Positions 9,832 through 18,522 of a stretch of DNA of 32,524 nucleotides are shown here, one piece after another (the first letter of the stretch is position 1; each line of letters opens with the position of its first letter). The notes beneath the pieces are model-generated. The model saw nothing but the letters and a program-made list of their open reading frames with translations. It did no database searches and was not told the DNA's origin. Where the stretch lies: the NCBI GenBank assembly GCA_021819125.1, contig JAKARW010000018.1, forward strand, positions 1 through 32,524, given 5' to 3'. This DNA comes from Pseudomonadota bacterium (GTDB lineage: Bacteria > Pseudomonadota > Gammaproteobacteria > Acidiferrobacterales > Acidiferrobacteraceae). The position numbers were made by a program, and so were the translations under genes.

Positions 9832-10497
9832 CTATCCGCTGGCTCCCAGCCGGCACAGCCGGTAAACCGCCTCCTCGCGCCACGCCAAGCCCTGCTCTGC
9901 AAGCTGCGGATCCTCCTGTGCGGTCTTACGTTCGCACTCCAAGACCTCCACCGTGAAGTGATCGGCGAATATCTCCTGGATCTCCGCTGCCGATACCGCA
10001 AAGGGCGGCCCGCTCTGCGGATCCTTCAGGGAGAACGGGGCGATCAGCAGGACCGGCGTCCCGGGGGCCAACAGGCGCGCCATCTGCTCGGCATAGGCGC
10101 GTCGCATCGTAGGCGGCATGGCGATCAGCGCCGCGCGATCGTAGACCGCCGCCACCGGCCCGAGCAGTTCCGCGGTCAGCCGAAAGTAATCCCCGAGCAA
10201 GATCGTGATGCCGGCACTCTGGTACTCGAGGAACTCGCCGCGTCCGACCCGATCGACCGGGATCTCCTGCTCCCGGAAAAACGCCTCGACGGCGAGCGGA
10301 CTGATCTCGATACCGACCACCTCGCGCCCCCGTTTCGCAAGCCAGTTCATGTCACGGCTCTTGCCGCACAGCGGCACGAACACAGCCCCCCCATCACCGA
10401 GGGTCTCGATGTGCTTAAGCAGAAAGCGGTTGATCTCGGCCTGATGGAAACCGATACGATTCTCATGCCAACGTGTATGCCAAAATTCCGCCTTCAT
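9832..10497 (-). CDS. tpm: Thiopurine S-methyltransferase
   Basis: MKAEFWHTRWHENRIGFHQAEINRFLLKH...VFVPLCGKSRDMNWLAKRGREVVGIEIS. Confidence 0.93.
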   Translation of the reverse strand: MKAEFWHTRWHENRIGFHQAEINRFLLKHIETLGDGGAVFVPLCGKSRDMNWLAKRGREVVGIEISPLAVEAFFREQEIPVDRVGRGEFLEYQSAGITILLGDYFRLTAELLGPVAAVYDRAALIAMPPTMRRAYAEQMARLLAPGTPVLLIAPFSLKDPQSGPPFAVSAAEIQEIFADHFTVEVLECERKTAQEDPQLAEQGLAWREEAVYRLCRLGASG

Positions 10498-11300
10498 GTC
10501 CCCTCCTGCGCGACCCCCAATAGGTCCGTGACCGCCGCTACCGCCGCGGGTCTTCCGAAAACGACTTGATAACGCCCGGCGGGCCCGCCCAGGCGCACAA
10601 AGGCCGCGCCCGCCTCGCGCGCGATCGCCCACGCCGCGCACACGTCCCAGAGCTGGGCATGCCAGTCGATGGCCACCGCCCCCTGGCCCTGCAAAACCAC
10701 GCTATGGGCATAACAGTCGCGGTAAACGCGCAGATTGGGATAAGCCGTCGCCAACCGGCCGAAGAGTTCCGGCCGCCCGCCCTTCACAAAATTCTCCGGG
10801 GCGGTGGCGATGACTATCGGTGCCCCGCGCTCATTGCGATCGGCAACCCGTACGGGGCGGCCATTGCACGAGGCGCCCAGTCCGTAAGCGGCGCTCACCC
10901 GCAGATCGAGCCGTGGGTGATCTATGACCCCCAGCACCGGAAGACCCTCATGGCACAGGGCCACCAGGGTTCCGAAGGTCGCCATGGCGTGCACGAAATT
11001 GTCAGTGCCGTCAATCGGGTCCAGGACCCATTCCCAGGCACTACCCCGACGCTGCGCCGGATACTCCTCGCCGACTACGTCATGATCGCCGAATTGTCCG
11101 GCGATGGCCTCCCGCCAGGCGGCCTCTATGCGCCGATCGGCCGCGCTCACATATGAGCCATCGGCCTTGACCACGATATCCGTTTCTCCGACCGGTGTCT
11201 CGGCGAGAAGCCGCCGCGCGAGATCGGCAAGGGAAAACGCAAAACGCAGGAAGCGGCGGCTGTCGGCCTCGCCGATACAAGGCAAAGATGCGGGCTTCAT
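10494..11300 (-). CDS. Inositol monophosphatase family protein
   Basis: VVGEEYP, WVLDPIDGTDNFVHAMATFGTLVAL, WDVCAAWAIAREAGA; overlaps tpm start by 4 bp. Confidence 0.88.
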   Translation of the reverse strand: MKPASLPCIGEADSRRFLRFAFSLADLARRLLAETPVGETDIVVKADGSYVSAADRRIEAAWREAIAGQFGDHDVVGEEYPAQRRGSAWEWVLDPIDGTDNFVHAMATFGTLVALCHEGLPVLGVIDHPRLDLRVSAAYGLGASCNGRPVRVADRNERGAPIVIATAPENFVKGGRPELFGRLATAYPNLRVYRDCYAHSVVLQGQGAVAIDWHAQLWDVCAAWAIAREAGAAFVRLGGPAGRYQVVFGRPAAVAAVTDLLGVAQEGT

Positions 11301-11509
11301 GGGTACCGAAGATACCGGCTCCCTAAGCCGCAGACAAGACCGGCCAGCCGCCTAAAGGGCGGTTTGATGCCGACCCATCGAGCCCGCGTCATGGCCCGGC
11401 GCCGGCCGGCGTTCGCACGGCACCCGGCGATGGCAAGACGATAAGGTCCGCGGATTCGACCCATGACCGATCCCGTTATTCGGTTATACTGGCGCGTAAT
11501 TTTGGACCC

Positions 11510-11539
11510 GGCACAAGCCGCCGCCGGGCGGCTTGTGCC
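11510..11539. repeat. Perfect 13-bp inverted repeat with 4-nt loop upstream of aspA-like gene
   Basis: GGCACAAGCCGCC-gccg-GGCGGCTTGTGCC. Confidence 0.85.
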
Positions 11540-11675
11540 ACGGCGCTCGCACGCCGCAGGCCTTCGCGAGCCGGCATCCATTTCAATCCTTACAGAGGAG
11601 GGCGAAAACGCAGCGGTCGCGCGATAGCCTTAAAAATAATAGGGGCTTTGCCGCACACCGGCGTTTCGCATACGC

Positions 11676-13061
11676 ATGACAACGCGCATAGAAAAAGACA
11701 GTCTTGGCGAATACCCGGTCGCGGCCGATGCCTGGTATGGCATCCAAACGGCGCGCGCCGTGGAGAATTTTCCGATATCGGGCCGCGGCCCCGATTGTGA
11801 CTTCATCATCGCCCACGCGCGGGTGAAAATTGCGGCGGCCCGGGTGAATACCCGCGCGGGTTGGCTCGAGGAGCGCCTCGCGCGCGAGATCGAACGCGCC
11901 GCGACCGCCATCGTCGACGGCCAGTACCATGGCGAGTTCGTGGTTGACCGGTTTCAGGCGGGGGCCGGCACCAGCCACAACATGAACACCAATGAGGTCA
12001 TCGCCAACCTCGCCAACGTGGCGCTCGGTGGTCAACGCGGCGTCTACCACCCGGTGCACCCCAATGACCATGTCAATATGGGGCAGAGCACGAACGACAC
12101 CATCCCGACGGCGATACGCTTGGCGGCCCTTGCCAAGCTTACGCGTCTTGTCTTTGCCACCCACGAGATGGCGCGCACCCTTGATGCCTTGGGCGTGCGC
12201 GAGCGCGACACCGTGAAAAGCGGCCGCACCCATCTGCAAGACGCCGTTCCGACGACGCTCGGGCGCGAATTTTCGGCCTACGCCTGGACCCTCAAACGCT
12301 GCGCCCGACGGATCCAAGATGCCGCCATCGATCTTGGTGAATTGGGGCTTGGTGGCAGCGCGGTCGGCACCGGCCTCAACACCCCGCCCCATTACGCCAA
12401 ACAGGTCTGCGAGGAGCTTGCCGCACTGACCGGCGAGGCCTTGCGTCCGGCGCCCGATCTTTGCGCTCAGATGCAATCGATGGCCGACATCATGCAGCTG
12501 TCGGCGGCGATCCGCGGACTTGCGCTCGAACTCACACGCATCGCCAACGACCTGCGGCTGCTCGCCTCGGGGCCGCGTACCGGTTTTGCCGAAATCCGCC
12601 TGCCTGCGGTGCAGCCGGGGTCGAGCATCATGCCCGGCAAGGTCAATCCGGTCATGCTCGAGATGTTGAACCAGACCTGCTATCAGGTTTTAGGACAAGA
12701 TGCGGCGGTGGCGGCCATGACCCAGGCCGGTCAACTTGAATTGAATGTCATGATGCCGGCGCTCGGGTCTGCGCTGTTTGACATGATGGACTGGCTGACC
12801 CATGCCATAGTCGCGGTGACCGCGCGATCGCTTACCGGTATCGAGGCCGACCGCGACCGCTGTCAGGCCTATGCGCACACGAGCGTGGGCCTTGCCACCT
12901 TGCTGAACCGGGCGATCGGCTATAGCGCGGCCGCGCGCGTGGCACAGGAGTCGGAGGCGAGCGGTCGGCCGATCGCCGAACTCGTAGCCGCCCACGGCCT
13001 CATGGATCATCAGGCGTTCGTGGACCTGGTAGCGCGCGCGGCGTCCGGCGACCCCTCATGA
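11676..13061 (+). CDS. aspA: Aspartase/fumarase superfamily lyase, probable aspartate ammonia-lyase
   Basis: TRIEKDSLGEYPVAADAWYGIQTARAVENFPISG, FQAGAGTSHNMNTNEVIAN, signature GSSIMPGKVNPVM. Confidence 0.8.
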   Translation: MTTRIEKDSLGEYPVAADAWYGIQTARAVENFPISGRGPDCDFIIAHARVKIAAARVNTRAGWLEERLAREIERAATAIVDGQYHGEFVVDRFQAGAGTSHNMNTNEVIANLANVALGGQRGVYHPVHPNDHVNMGQSTNDTIPTAIRLAALAKLTRLVFATHEMARTLDALGVRERDTVKSGRTHLQDAVPTTLGREFSAYAWTLKRCARRIQDAAIDLGELGLGGSAVGTGLNTPPHYAKQVCEELAALTGEALRPAPDLCAQMQSMADIMQLSAAIRGLALELTRIANDLRLLASGPRTGFAEIRLPAVQPGSSIMPGKVNPVMLEMLNQTCYQVLGQDAAVAAMTQAGQLELNVMMPALGSALFDMMDWLTHAIVAVTARSLTGIEADRDRCQAYAHTSVGLATLLNRAIGYSAAARVAQESEASGRPIAELVAAHGLMDHQAFVDLVARAASGDPS

Positions 13062-13660
13062 CACGGATCCTGGTGCTCTATTACAGCCGCCACGGCAGTG
13101 TGCGGCGCATGGCCGATCTGGTGGCGCGCGGCATAGCGTCGGTCCCCGGATGCGAGGCCGTGGTCCGTACCGTGCCCGAGGTCTCACCCGTCTCGGAGGC
13201 GACCGCCGCCATGGTCCCTGAAAGTGGCCCGCCCTATGCCGATCTCGACGATCTGCGCGGCTGCGACGGCTTGATCCTTGGCAGCCCCACGCGCTTTGGT
13301 CACATGGCCGCACCCCTCAAGCACTTCCTCGAAACCACGACACCCCTGTGGCTTGCCGGGGCACTCGCCGACAAGCCGGCCGGCGTCTTTACCTCGACTG
13401 GCACCCTGCATGGCGGGCAGGAGGCCACGCTTTTGTCGATGAGCGTGCCCCTCTGGCATCACGGCATGCTCCTGGTCGGCATCCCCTACACAAAGCCGGA
13501 ACTGACCACCACCACCTCCGGCGGCACACCCTACGGCGCAAGCCACCTCGCCGGCGCGCGCGACGATCGGCCGGTGAGCGCCGAGGAAAAGACCTTGTGT
13601 CTGGGGCTGGGCGAGCGCGTGGCGCGTATCGCGCAAAGACTTGCCTTGGCATCGGCCTAA
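13058..13660 (+). CDS. wrbA: NAD(P)H:quinone oxidoreductase WrbA
   Basis: ILVLYYSRHGSVRRMADLVARG, GSPTRFGHMAAPLKHFLE, FTSTGTLHGGQEATLLSM; overlaps aspA by 4 bp. Confidence 0.93.
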   Translation: MTRILVLYYSRHGSVRRMADLVARGIASVPGCEAVVRTVPEVSPVSEATAAMVPESGPPYADLDDLRGCDGLILGSPTRFGHMAAPLKHFLETTTPLWLAGALADKPAGVFTSTGTLHGGQEATLLSMSVPLWHHGMLLVGIPYTKPELTTTTSGGTPYGASHLAGARDDRPVSAEEKTLCLGLGERVARIAQRLALASA

Positions 13661-13681
13661 GTCTCGGCGCGCGGGGCGACC

Positions 13682-14368
13682 CTAGGGGCGCGCGAGGATG
13701 GCGCGCAGATAGGGGATGGTAAGACGCCGGCCGTCGACCAAAGTCTCGCGATCGAGGTCTTCGAGCAACGTGAAAAGCGCCTGAGGGTCACGCGGACCAT
13801 GAGCCAAAAGATAGGCGCTCGCGGCATCGCTCAAGTCGAGCCCGCGCAAGGAGGCGCGGTGACGCAGGGCCTGGGCCTTGACCTCGTCCGACAGGCGACG
13901 CATGGCGACGACGGGGCCGCTTGCAAGCCGCGTCCGCAAGTCCGCGCGCGCCACCGGTAGACCGGCGGGGTTACTACGCCCGGCGAGCGCGATGCGCCGC
14001 GCCGGCGCCAGCGTCTCAAACAAGACGAATAGGCGCCGCTCGCCATCGACGTGTCCCGCCAAGGCCTCCATGTCATCGACGCAGACGGTACTGTCAGGCG
14101 GCAGATCGGCAAGACTTCCCCAAGCCGCCTCAGATGTATGGGCGAGCGACACAAAGGCGCAAGGGCCGCTTTCCGAAACCGCGCGCGCCAGCGCCGCCAG
14201 GAGATGGGTCTTGCCGCAGCCCTCGGGACCAAACAGATACAAGGGTCCCGGTCGCCCCTGCGCAAGGGCGCGTGCGGCGGCGAGCGCCGCGCCGTTTTCG
14301 GCCGCCCAGAAGTTCGCAAACGAGGGGCGGTCGCGCACCGACAGATCAAGTGGCAGTTGGCGCGTCAT
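13682..14368 (-). CDS. hda: DnaA regulatory inactivator Hda
   Basis: Starts MTRQLPLDLSVRDRPSFANFWAAEN; Walker A-like GPEGCGKTHLLAA; DnaA-like AAA+ architecture. Confidence 0.88.
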   Translation of the reverse strand: MTRQLPLDLSVRDRPSFANFWAAENGAALAAARALAQGRPGPLYLFGPEGCGKTHLLAALARAVSESGPCAFVSLAHTSEAAWGSLADLPPDSTVCVDDMEALAGHVDGERRLFVLFETLAPARRIALAGRSNPAGLPVARADLRTRLASGPVVAMRRLSDEVKAQALRHRASLRGLDLSDAASAYLLAHGPRDPQALFTLLEDLDRETLVDGRRLTIPYLRAILARP

Positions 14369-14583
14369 CGCGTCGCGTAGGACGCATCGGTCGAGCGCCA
14401 GACCACTTCCCCTGTACCCACGCGCACCACGCGCACTTCTTGCTTTTTGGGATCGTCCACGCCTTCGATGGCCATCGCAATCGCAGCCGACCTGTCGCTG
14501 TCGTGTCGCGTAAACACATCGGCCGGCAACCCATCGCTTGCCAGCGGAAAGTCCGACTCAATTCGGTAACTCACAGCGCGCAT
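14365..14583 (-). CDS. 72-aa protein of unknown function, translationally coupled to hda; homologue of ORF in IS607-like element
   Basis: MRAVSYRIESDFPLASDGLPADVFTRHDSDRSAAIAMAIEGVDDPKKQEVRVVRVGTGEVVWRSTDASYATR; ATGA overlap with hda; clear similarity to the 24.5-24.7 kb ORF. Confidence 0.75.
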   Translation of the reverse strand: MRAVSYRIESDFPLASDGLPADVFTRHDSDRSAAIAMAIEGVDDPKKQEVRVVRVGTGEVVWRSTDASYATR

Positions 14584-14804
14584 CCGGTTTCCTAGGATAC
14601 GAGAGTCTAGCGCCATCACCCGCGCAAACCAAAAGCCGCGAACGCGACCGGAGAAACGGGGGGCGACGCGGTGGCCGGCGCCCTCTGCAAGACGGGAAAG
14701 TCGCGGCCTTGCGAAGCGATCCTGAGGCACGGCGCGACCCCCGGCGCCGGACCTTGCCTCACGCCTGGCGGGCAAGCGAGACTCCGGCGGCCCAGACGGG
14801 GCGC

Positions 14805-15371
14805 TCAGTCTTTCCCGGCGCGCCCGGCCTCGATCTCCCGCACGATCCCCCATGTCCACAAATAGTGTCCGCCGCTTGCGATCGTCGTGACAAGGACCAT
14901 GAAGACGAGCGCCGCCTGGATGTGGGCGGCAGGAAACGCAAAGGCGCGCTCGGTAAGGACAAACACCACAAGCAGGATCTGGGTGAAGGTGTTGAACTTG
15001 CTCACCCGGCTTGGACGCATCGATACCGGCCCATACAGCGAGGTATAGACGAGATAGCCGCCGACGATGACCACGTCCCGGAAGGTCACCACGAGCACCA
15101 GCCAAAACGGCACGAGCGCGAGGAGGGCCAGCATGATGTAAGCGCTCACCAGCAGGATCTTGTCCGCCAAGGGGTCGAGGATGGCGCCGAGCTGGCTCAC
15201 GAAACCAAATCGTTTGGCGATGTAGCCGTCCAGCCCGTCCGATATCCCGGCCACCAGAAAGACCGCCAACGCCTTCAAGTAATGATGATCCTTAAGGACC
15301 AGGATCAAAAGCGGCACGAACGCCACCCGCATCAGGGTGATCGTGTTCGGCAAATACTGCAGTCTTTTCAC
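14805..15371 (-). CDS. CDP-alcohol phosphatidyltransferase (PgsA-like)
   Basis: [43 protein letters not shown] (CDP-alcohol phosphotransferase motif). Confidence 0.9.
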   Translation of the reverse strand: MKRLQYLPNTITLMRVAFVPLLILVLKDHHYLKALAVFLVAGISDGLDGYIAKRFGFVSQLGAILDPLADKILLVSAYIMLALLALVPFWLVLVVTFRDVVIVGGYLVYTSLYGPVSMRPSRVSKFNTFTQILLVVFVLTERAFAFPAAHIQAALVFMVLVTTIASGGHYLWTWGIVREIEAGRAGKD

Positions 15372-15529
15372 GCGAACGCCTCTCTCTCTTACCGTGCGGG
15401 CTCGGCAAGACCCGACCGCAAGGGTTTGGTCCCGTTTACCCGCGCGTGCCGACGGATGTCAAGATTTACTTGCCGGGCCCTAGGCCCTACCATACAGCCA
15501 TCCTAAAGCCCGCCTGTGATAAGACTCTC

Positions 15530-16567
15530 GTGACTAAACCGAAGACCCCTGAGCCCTTAAGCTACCGCGCCGCCGGCGTCGACATCGAGGCCGGTGACGC
15601 GCTGGTCGAGTCCCTCAAGCCGATCGCGGCAAAGACCCACCGTCCCGGCGTTCTCGCGGGCCTCGGCGGCTTTGGTGCGCTCTTTGCGCTCTCTGGGCGC
15701 TATCGCGACCCGGTTCTGGTCTCCGGCACCGACGGTGTAGGCACCAAGCTCCTGCTCGCCATTGCGCTCGATCGCCATGACGACATCGGCATAGACCTGG
15801 TCGCCATGTGCGCCAACGACATTGTGGTCCAAGGGGCCGAACCGCTCTTTTTTCTGGACTACTTTGCGTCGGGCCGGCTCGACATCCACAAGGCTGAACG
15901 CATTATCGCCGGAATCGGGCGCGGCTGCGAGATGGCGGGTGCCGCTTTGGTCGGCGGCGAGACCGCGGAGATGCCGGGGATGTACCGCGACCAGGACTAC
16001 GACCTGGCCGGTTTTTGCGTAGGGGCGGTGGAGCGCGGTCGCCTGATCGACGGCCAACGCGTAAAGGAAGGCGATATTATCCTCGGCCTGCCCTCGTCGG
16101 GGTTGCACTCCAACGGCTACTCCCTGGCACGGGCGGTCATCGCCCGGCGCCAAGCGGACCTCACCGCGACCCTTGGTGACCGCCGCCTCGCCGACATCTT
16201 GCTTCACCCCACGCGTATCTATGTGAAGGCCTTGCTCGCGCTTCATGCCGCGATCGATGTCCATGCCATGGCCCATATCACGGGCGGGGGATTACCCGGC
16301 AACGTACCCCGCGTGATCCCGGGGGGCTTGCGCGCCGTCATCGATCGGTCATCGTGGTCACGGCCCCCCATCTTTGCCTGGCTTCAGGAGGGCGGGGACA
16401 TTGCCGACGAGGAGATGTACCGGACCTTTAACTGCGGCGTCGGCATGGTGGTGGTGGTGGATGCCGCCGACACCCAAACGGCCGAGGCCATCCTTCGCGA
16501 CCACGGGGAGGCGCCGTTTGTCATCGGCCACATCGATGCAGGTCCCGGCGAATTCGCGTGGGCCTAA
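15530..16567 (+). CDS. purM: Phosphoribosylformylglycinamidine cyclo-ligase
   Basis: [64 protein letters not shown]. Confidence 0.97.
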   Translation: MTKPKTPEPLSYRAAGVDIEAGDALVESLKPIAAKTHRPGVLAGLGGFGALFALSGRYRDPVLVSGTDGVGTKLLLAIALDRHDDIGIDLVAMCANDIVVQGAEPLFFLDYFASGRLDIHKAERIIAGIGRGCEMAGAALVGGETAEMPGMYRDQDYDLAGFCVGAVERGRLIDGQRVKEGDIILGLPSSGLHSNGYSLARAVIARRQADLTATLGDRRLADILLHPTRIYVKALLALHAAIDVHAMAHITGGGLPGNVPRVIPGGLRAVIDRSSWSRPPIFAWLQEGGDIADEEMYRTFNCGVGMVVVVDAADTQTAEAILRDHGEAPFVIGHIDAGPGEFAWA

Positions 16568-17148
16568 AACCGTCTTTGAAGGTGGCTGTCATGGTTTCGG
16601 GGCGCGGCAGCAATCTGCGCGCCCTGCAAGAACAGGCCCCCGAATATGGCTATGGGATCATCGGGGTCGTGAGCAACAACCCCGCGGCACCGGCCGTCGA
16701 CTACGCGCGTGCCGAAGGCCTTGCGGTCCACGTCATCGACCATCGCCTGTTTGCCACGCGCGCGGCCTTTGAAAACGCCTTGGTGGCGACACTCGATAGG
16801 CTCGCGCCCGACGTCATTGCGCTGGCCGGCTTTCTGAGGGTCCTCGGCACGGATTTTGTAGACCATTACCAGGGACGCCTGCTCAACATCCACCCCTCGC
16901 TTCTGCCCGCGTTCCCGGGGCTCGATACCCACCGACGCGCCCTGGCAGCCGGGGCCCGTGTCCACGGCGCCACGGTGCATCTGGTCACCCACGCCGTCGA
17001 TGGCGGCCCAATCATCGCCCAGGCCGGACTCACGGTCGATCCGAAAGAGTCGGCGGTAGCGCTGGGTGCGCGCGTGCTTGCCCTTGAGCACACCCTGTAC
17101 CCGTATGTGCTCGGCCGATGGGCACGCGGCGAGGTCGCCTACCACTAA
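16558..17148 (+). CDS. purN: Phosphoribosylglycinamide formyltransferase
   Basis: [48 protein letters not shown]; overlaps purM by 10 bp. Confidence 0.96.
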   Translation: MGLKPSLKVAVMVSGRGSNLRALQEQAPEYGYGIIGVVSNNPAAPAVDYARAEGLAVHVIDHRLFATRAAFENALVATLDRLAPDVIALAGFLRVLGTDFVDHYQGRLLNIHPSLLPAFPGLDTHRRALAAGARVHGATVHLVTHAVDGGPIIAQAGLTVDPKESAVALGARVLALEHTLYPYVLGRWARGEVAYH

Positions 17149-17190
17149 TCGGGCGCATGCTTCCCCTGAGCTTGGCGCGGGCATAAACTC

Positions 17191-17219
17191 CCCTATTTCT
17201 GGAATAAATAACAATAGGG
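17191..17219. promoter_or_regulatory. Perfect 7-bp inverted repeat upstream of the ECF sigma gene
   Basis: CCCTATT (17191-17197) - 15 nt - AATAGGG (17213-17219). Confidence 0.5.
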
Positions 17220-17226
17220 CACCGTC
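17201..17226 (+). promoter_or_regulatory. Candidate ECF-type (autoregulated) promoter
   Basis: GGAATA (17201-17206) - 16 nt - CGTC (17223-17226), 25 nt before the sigma ATG. Confidence 0.4.
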
Positions 17227-17251
17227 CCACCACCCGAGGAGACAGAAAAAT

Positions 17252-17800
17252 ATGGGCATCCGTCAGTTGTTATGCCGGTCGCGGGAGTTCAAAAAGACCC
17301 TGGAGGCTAGCCGCCCGCGCCTCTATCGTATTGCCTACGCCTGGACCCACAATGCCGCCCTGGCCGATGATCTGGTCCAGGAAACCCTTACCAAAGCCTG
17401 GCAAAAACACGACCAGCTCCGGGATCCCAAAGCCGAAGAGGCGTGGCTTTTCAGTATCATGACCAACTGTTTTCGCGACCATCATCGGCGCGAACGCGAG
17501 GCCGAAGACATCGACGAGATGGACATCCCCTGCGACCATTGTCTGGAGACCGAGCACATGCGCTCGGAGCTTGCCGTGCGCGTGCGCGCAGCCATCGCAA
17601 GACTCCCTCAAGGGCAGCGGCAGGTTGTGACCCTGGTTGATTTAGAAGGTTTCTCTTATAATGAAGTCTCGTCCATACTGGGGATACCGGGCGGGACGGT
17701 CATGAGTCGACTTTGCCGCGCGCGCGCCGCCCTGAAGGCGTTATTGCTCCCGGAGATGGCGATCGCCGCCCCGGCACCAAGGATGCGGAGAATAAAATGA
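17252..17800 (+). CDS. ECF-family RNA polymerase sigma factor
   Basis: Region 2 RLYRIAYAWTHNAALADDLVQETLTKAWQ...EEAWLFSIMTNCFRDHHRR; region 4 LPQGQRQVVTLVDLEGFSYNEVSSILGIPGGTVMSRLCRARAAL. Confidence 0.93.
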   Translation: MGIRQLLCRSREFKKTLEASRPRLYRIAYAWTHNAALADDLVQETLTKAWQKHDQLRDPKAEEAWLFSIMTNCFRDHHRREREAEDIDEMDIPCDHCLETEHMRSELAVRVRAAIARLPQGQRQVVTLVDLEGFSYNEVSSILGIPGGTVMSRLCRARAALKALLLPEMAIAAPAPRMRRIK

Positions 17801-18522
17801 TTCAATCGGAAGGGCCCCGGCTCTCGGATGAATTCCTCAACGCCTTTGTCGACAACCAGATCGACAGCGATGAGAAGGGCCGCGTCTATCCGATCATAAA
17901 CGACGACCAGGATCTGAACCGCAAGGTCTGTGAATTGCGCAAGGTCTCGGATCTGGTACGGCTCGCTTATGATAATCTGCCGCCACCAAAGCGCCGCGAG
18001 ACACCGCGCCGACACCTGGCCTCGCGCTTCGCCCCGCTGATTGCACCCATCGTCCTATTGATCGGGGTGACACTCGGCTGGGCGCTACGCGCCTTGTGGG
18101 CCCCGGCGGTACCGCCGCGTCCACCGATGGCCATCGCCCGCGCCACGACCCATTTCACCACCAAGGTCCTGTTTCATCTGGACAATGGCGACCGCACCCA
18201 TATGCGTCAGGTGCTCGAGGAGGCCCAGCATCTGCTCGCCCGTTACCGCGCCGACCACCGCCAGGCGAAGGTCGAGATCCTGGCCGACGGCCCGGGGCTC
18301 GCGCTTTTGCGCCGCCATCTGTCGCCATTCCCGGCCCGTATCGCCGCACTACAAGCACGCTATCCGAATCTGATATTCGCCGCCTGCCAAGATACGATCA
18401 ACCGCCTCAAGCGCCGTAAGGGCATCGATCCGCACCTGTTGCCGCAGACGGTGATCGTACCCTCGGCGATCGCCGAGATCGTCCGTCTTCAGCGCCGCGG
18501 CTGGACATATATCAGTGTCTGA
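17797..18522 (+). CDS. Anti-sigma-like N-terminus, one TM segment and C-terminal DsrE-like domain
   Basis: N-terminus LSDEFLNAFVDNQIDSDEKGRVYPIINDDQDLNRKVCELRKVSDLVRLAY; TM APLIAPIVLLIGVTLGWALRALW; C-terminus KVLFHLDNGDR...FAACQDTINRLKRRKG...IAEIVRLQRRGWTYISV. ATGA overlap with sigma gene. Confidence 0.8.
   Translation: MIQSEGPRLSDEFLNAFVDNQIDSDEKGRVYPIINDDQDLNRKVCELRKVSDLVRLAYDNLPPPKRRETPRRHLASRFAPLIAPIVLLIGVTLGWALRALWAPAVPPRPPMAIARATTHFTTKVLFHLDNGDRTHMRQVLEEAQHLLARYRADHRQAKVEILADGPGLALLRRHLSPFPARIAALQARYPNLIFAACQDTINRLKRRKGIDPHLLPQTVIVPSAIAEIVRLQRRGWTYISV

Noticed and set aside
11583-12476. 297-aa minus strand ORF opposite aspA
   Set aside because: Lies opposite a clear aspartase/fumarase gene, low-complexity translation, no family features.
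14365-15105. 246-aa minus strand ORF spanning the hda-linked small gene and part of the phosphatidyltransferase
   Set aside because: Frame extends upstream through unrelated coding sequence; the supported start is the Met at 14583.
15557-16276. 239-aa minus strand ORF opposite purM
   Set aside because: purM is unambiguous on the + strand.
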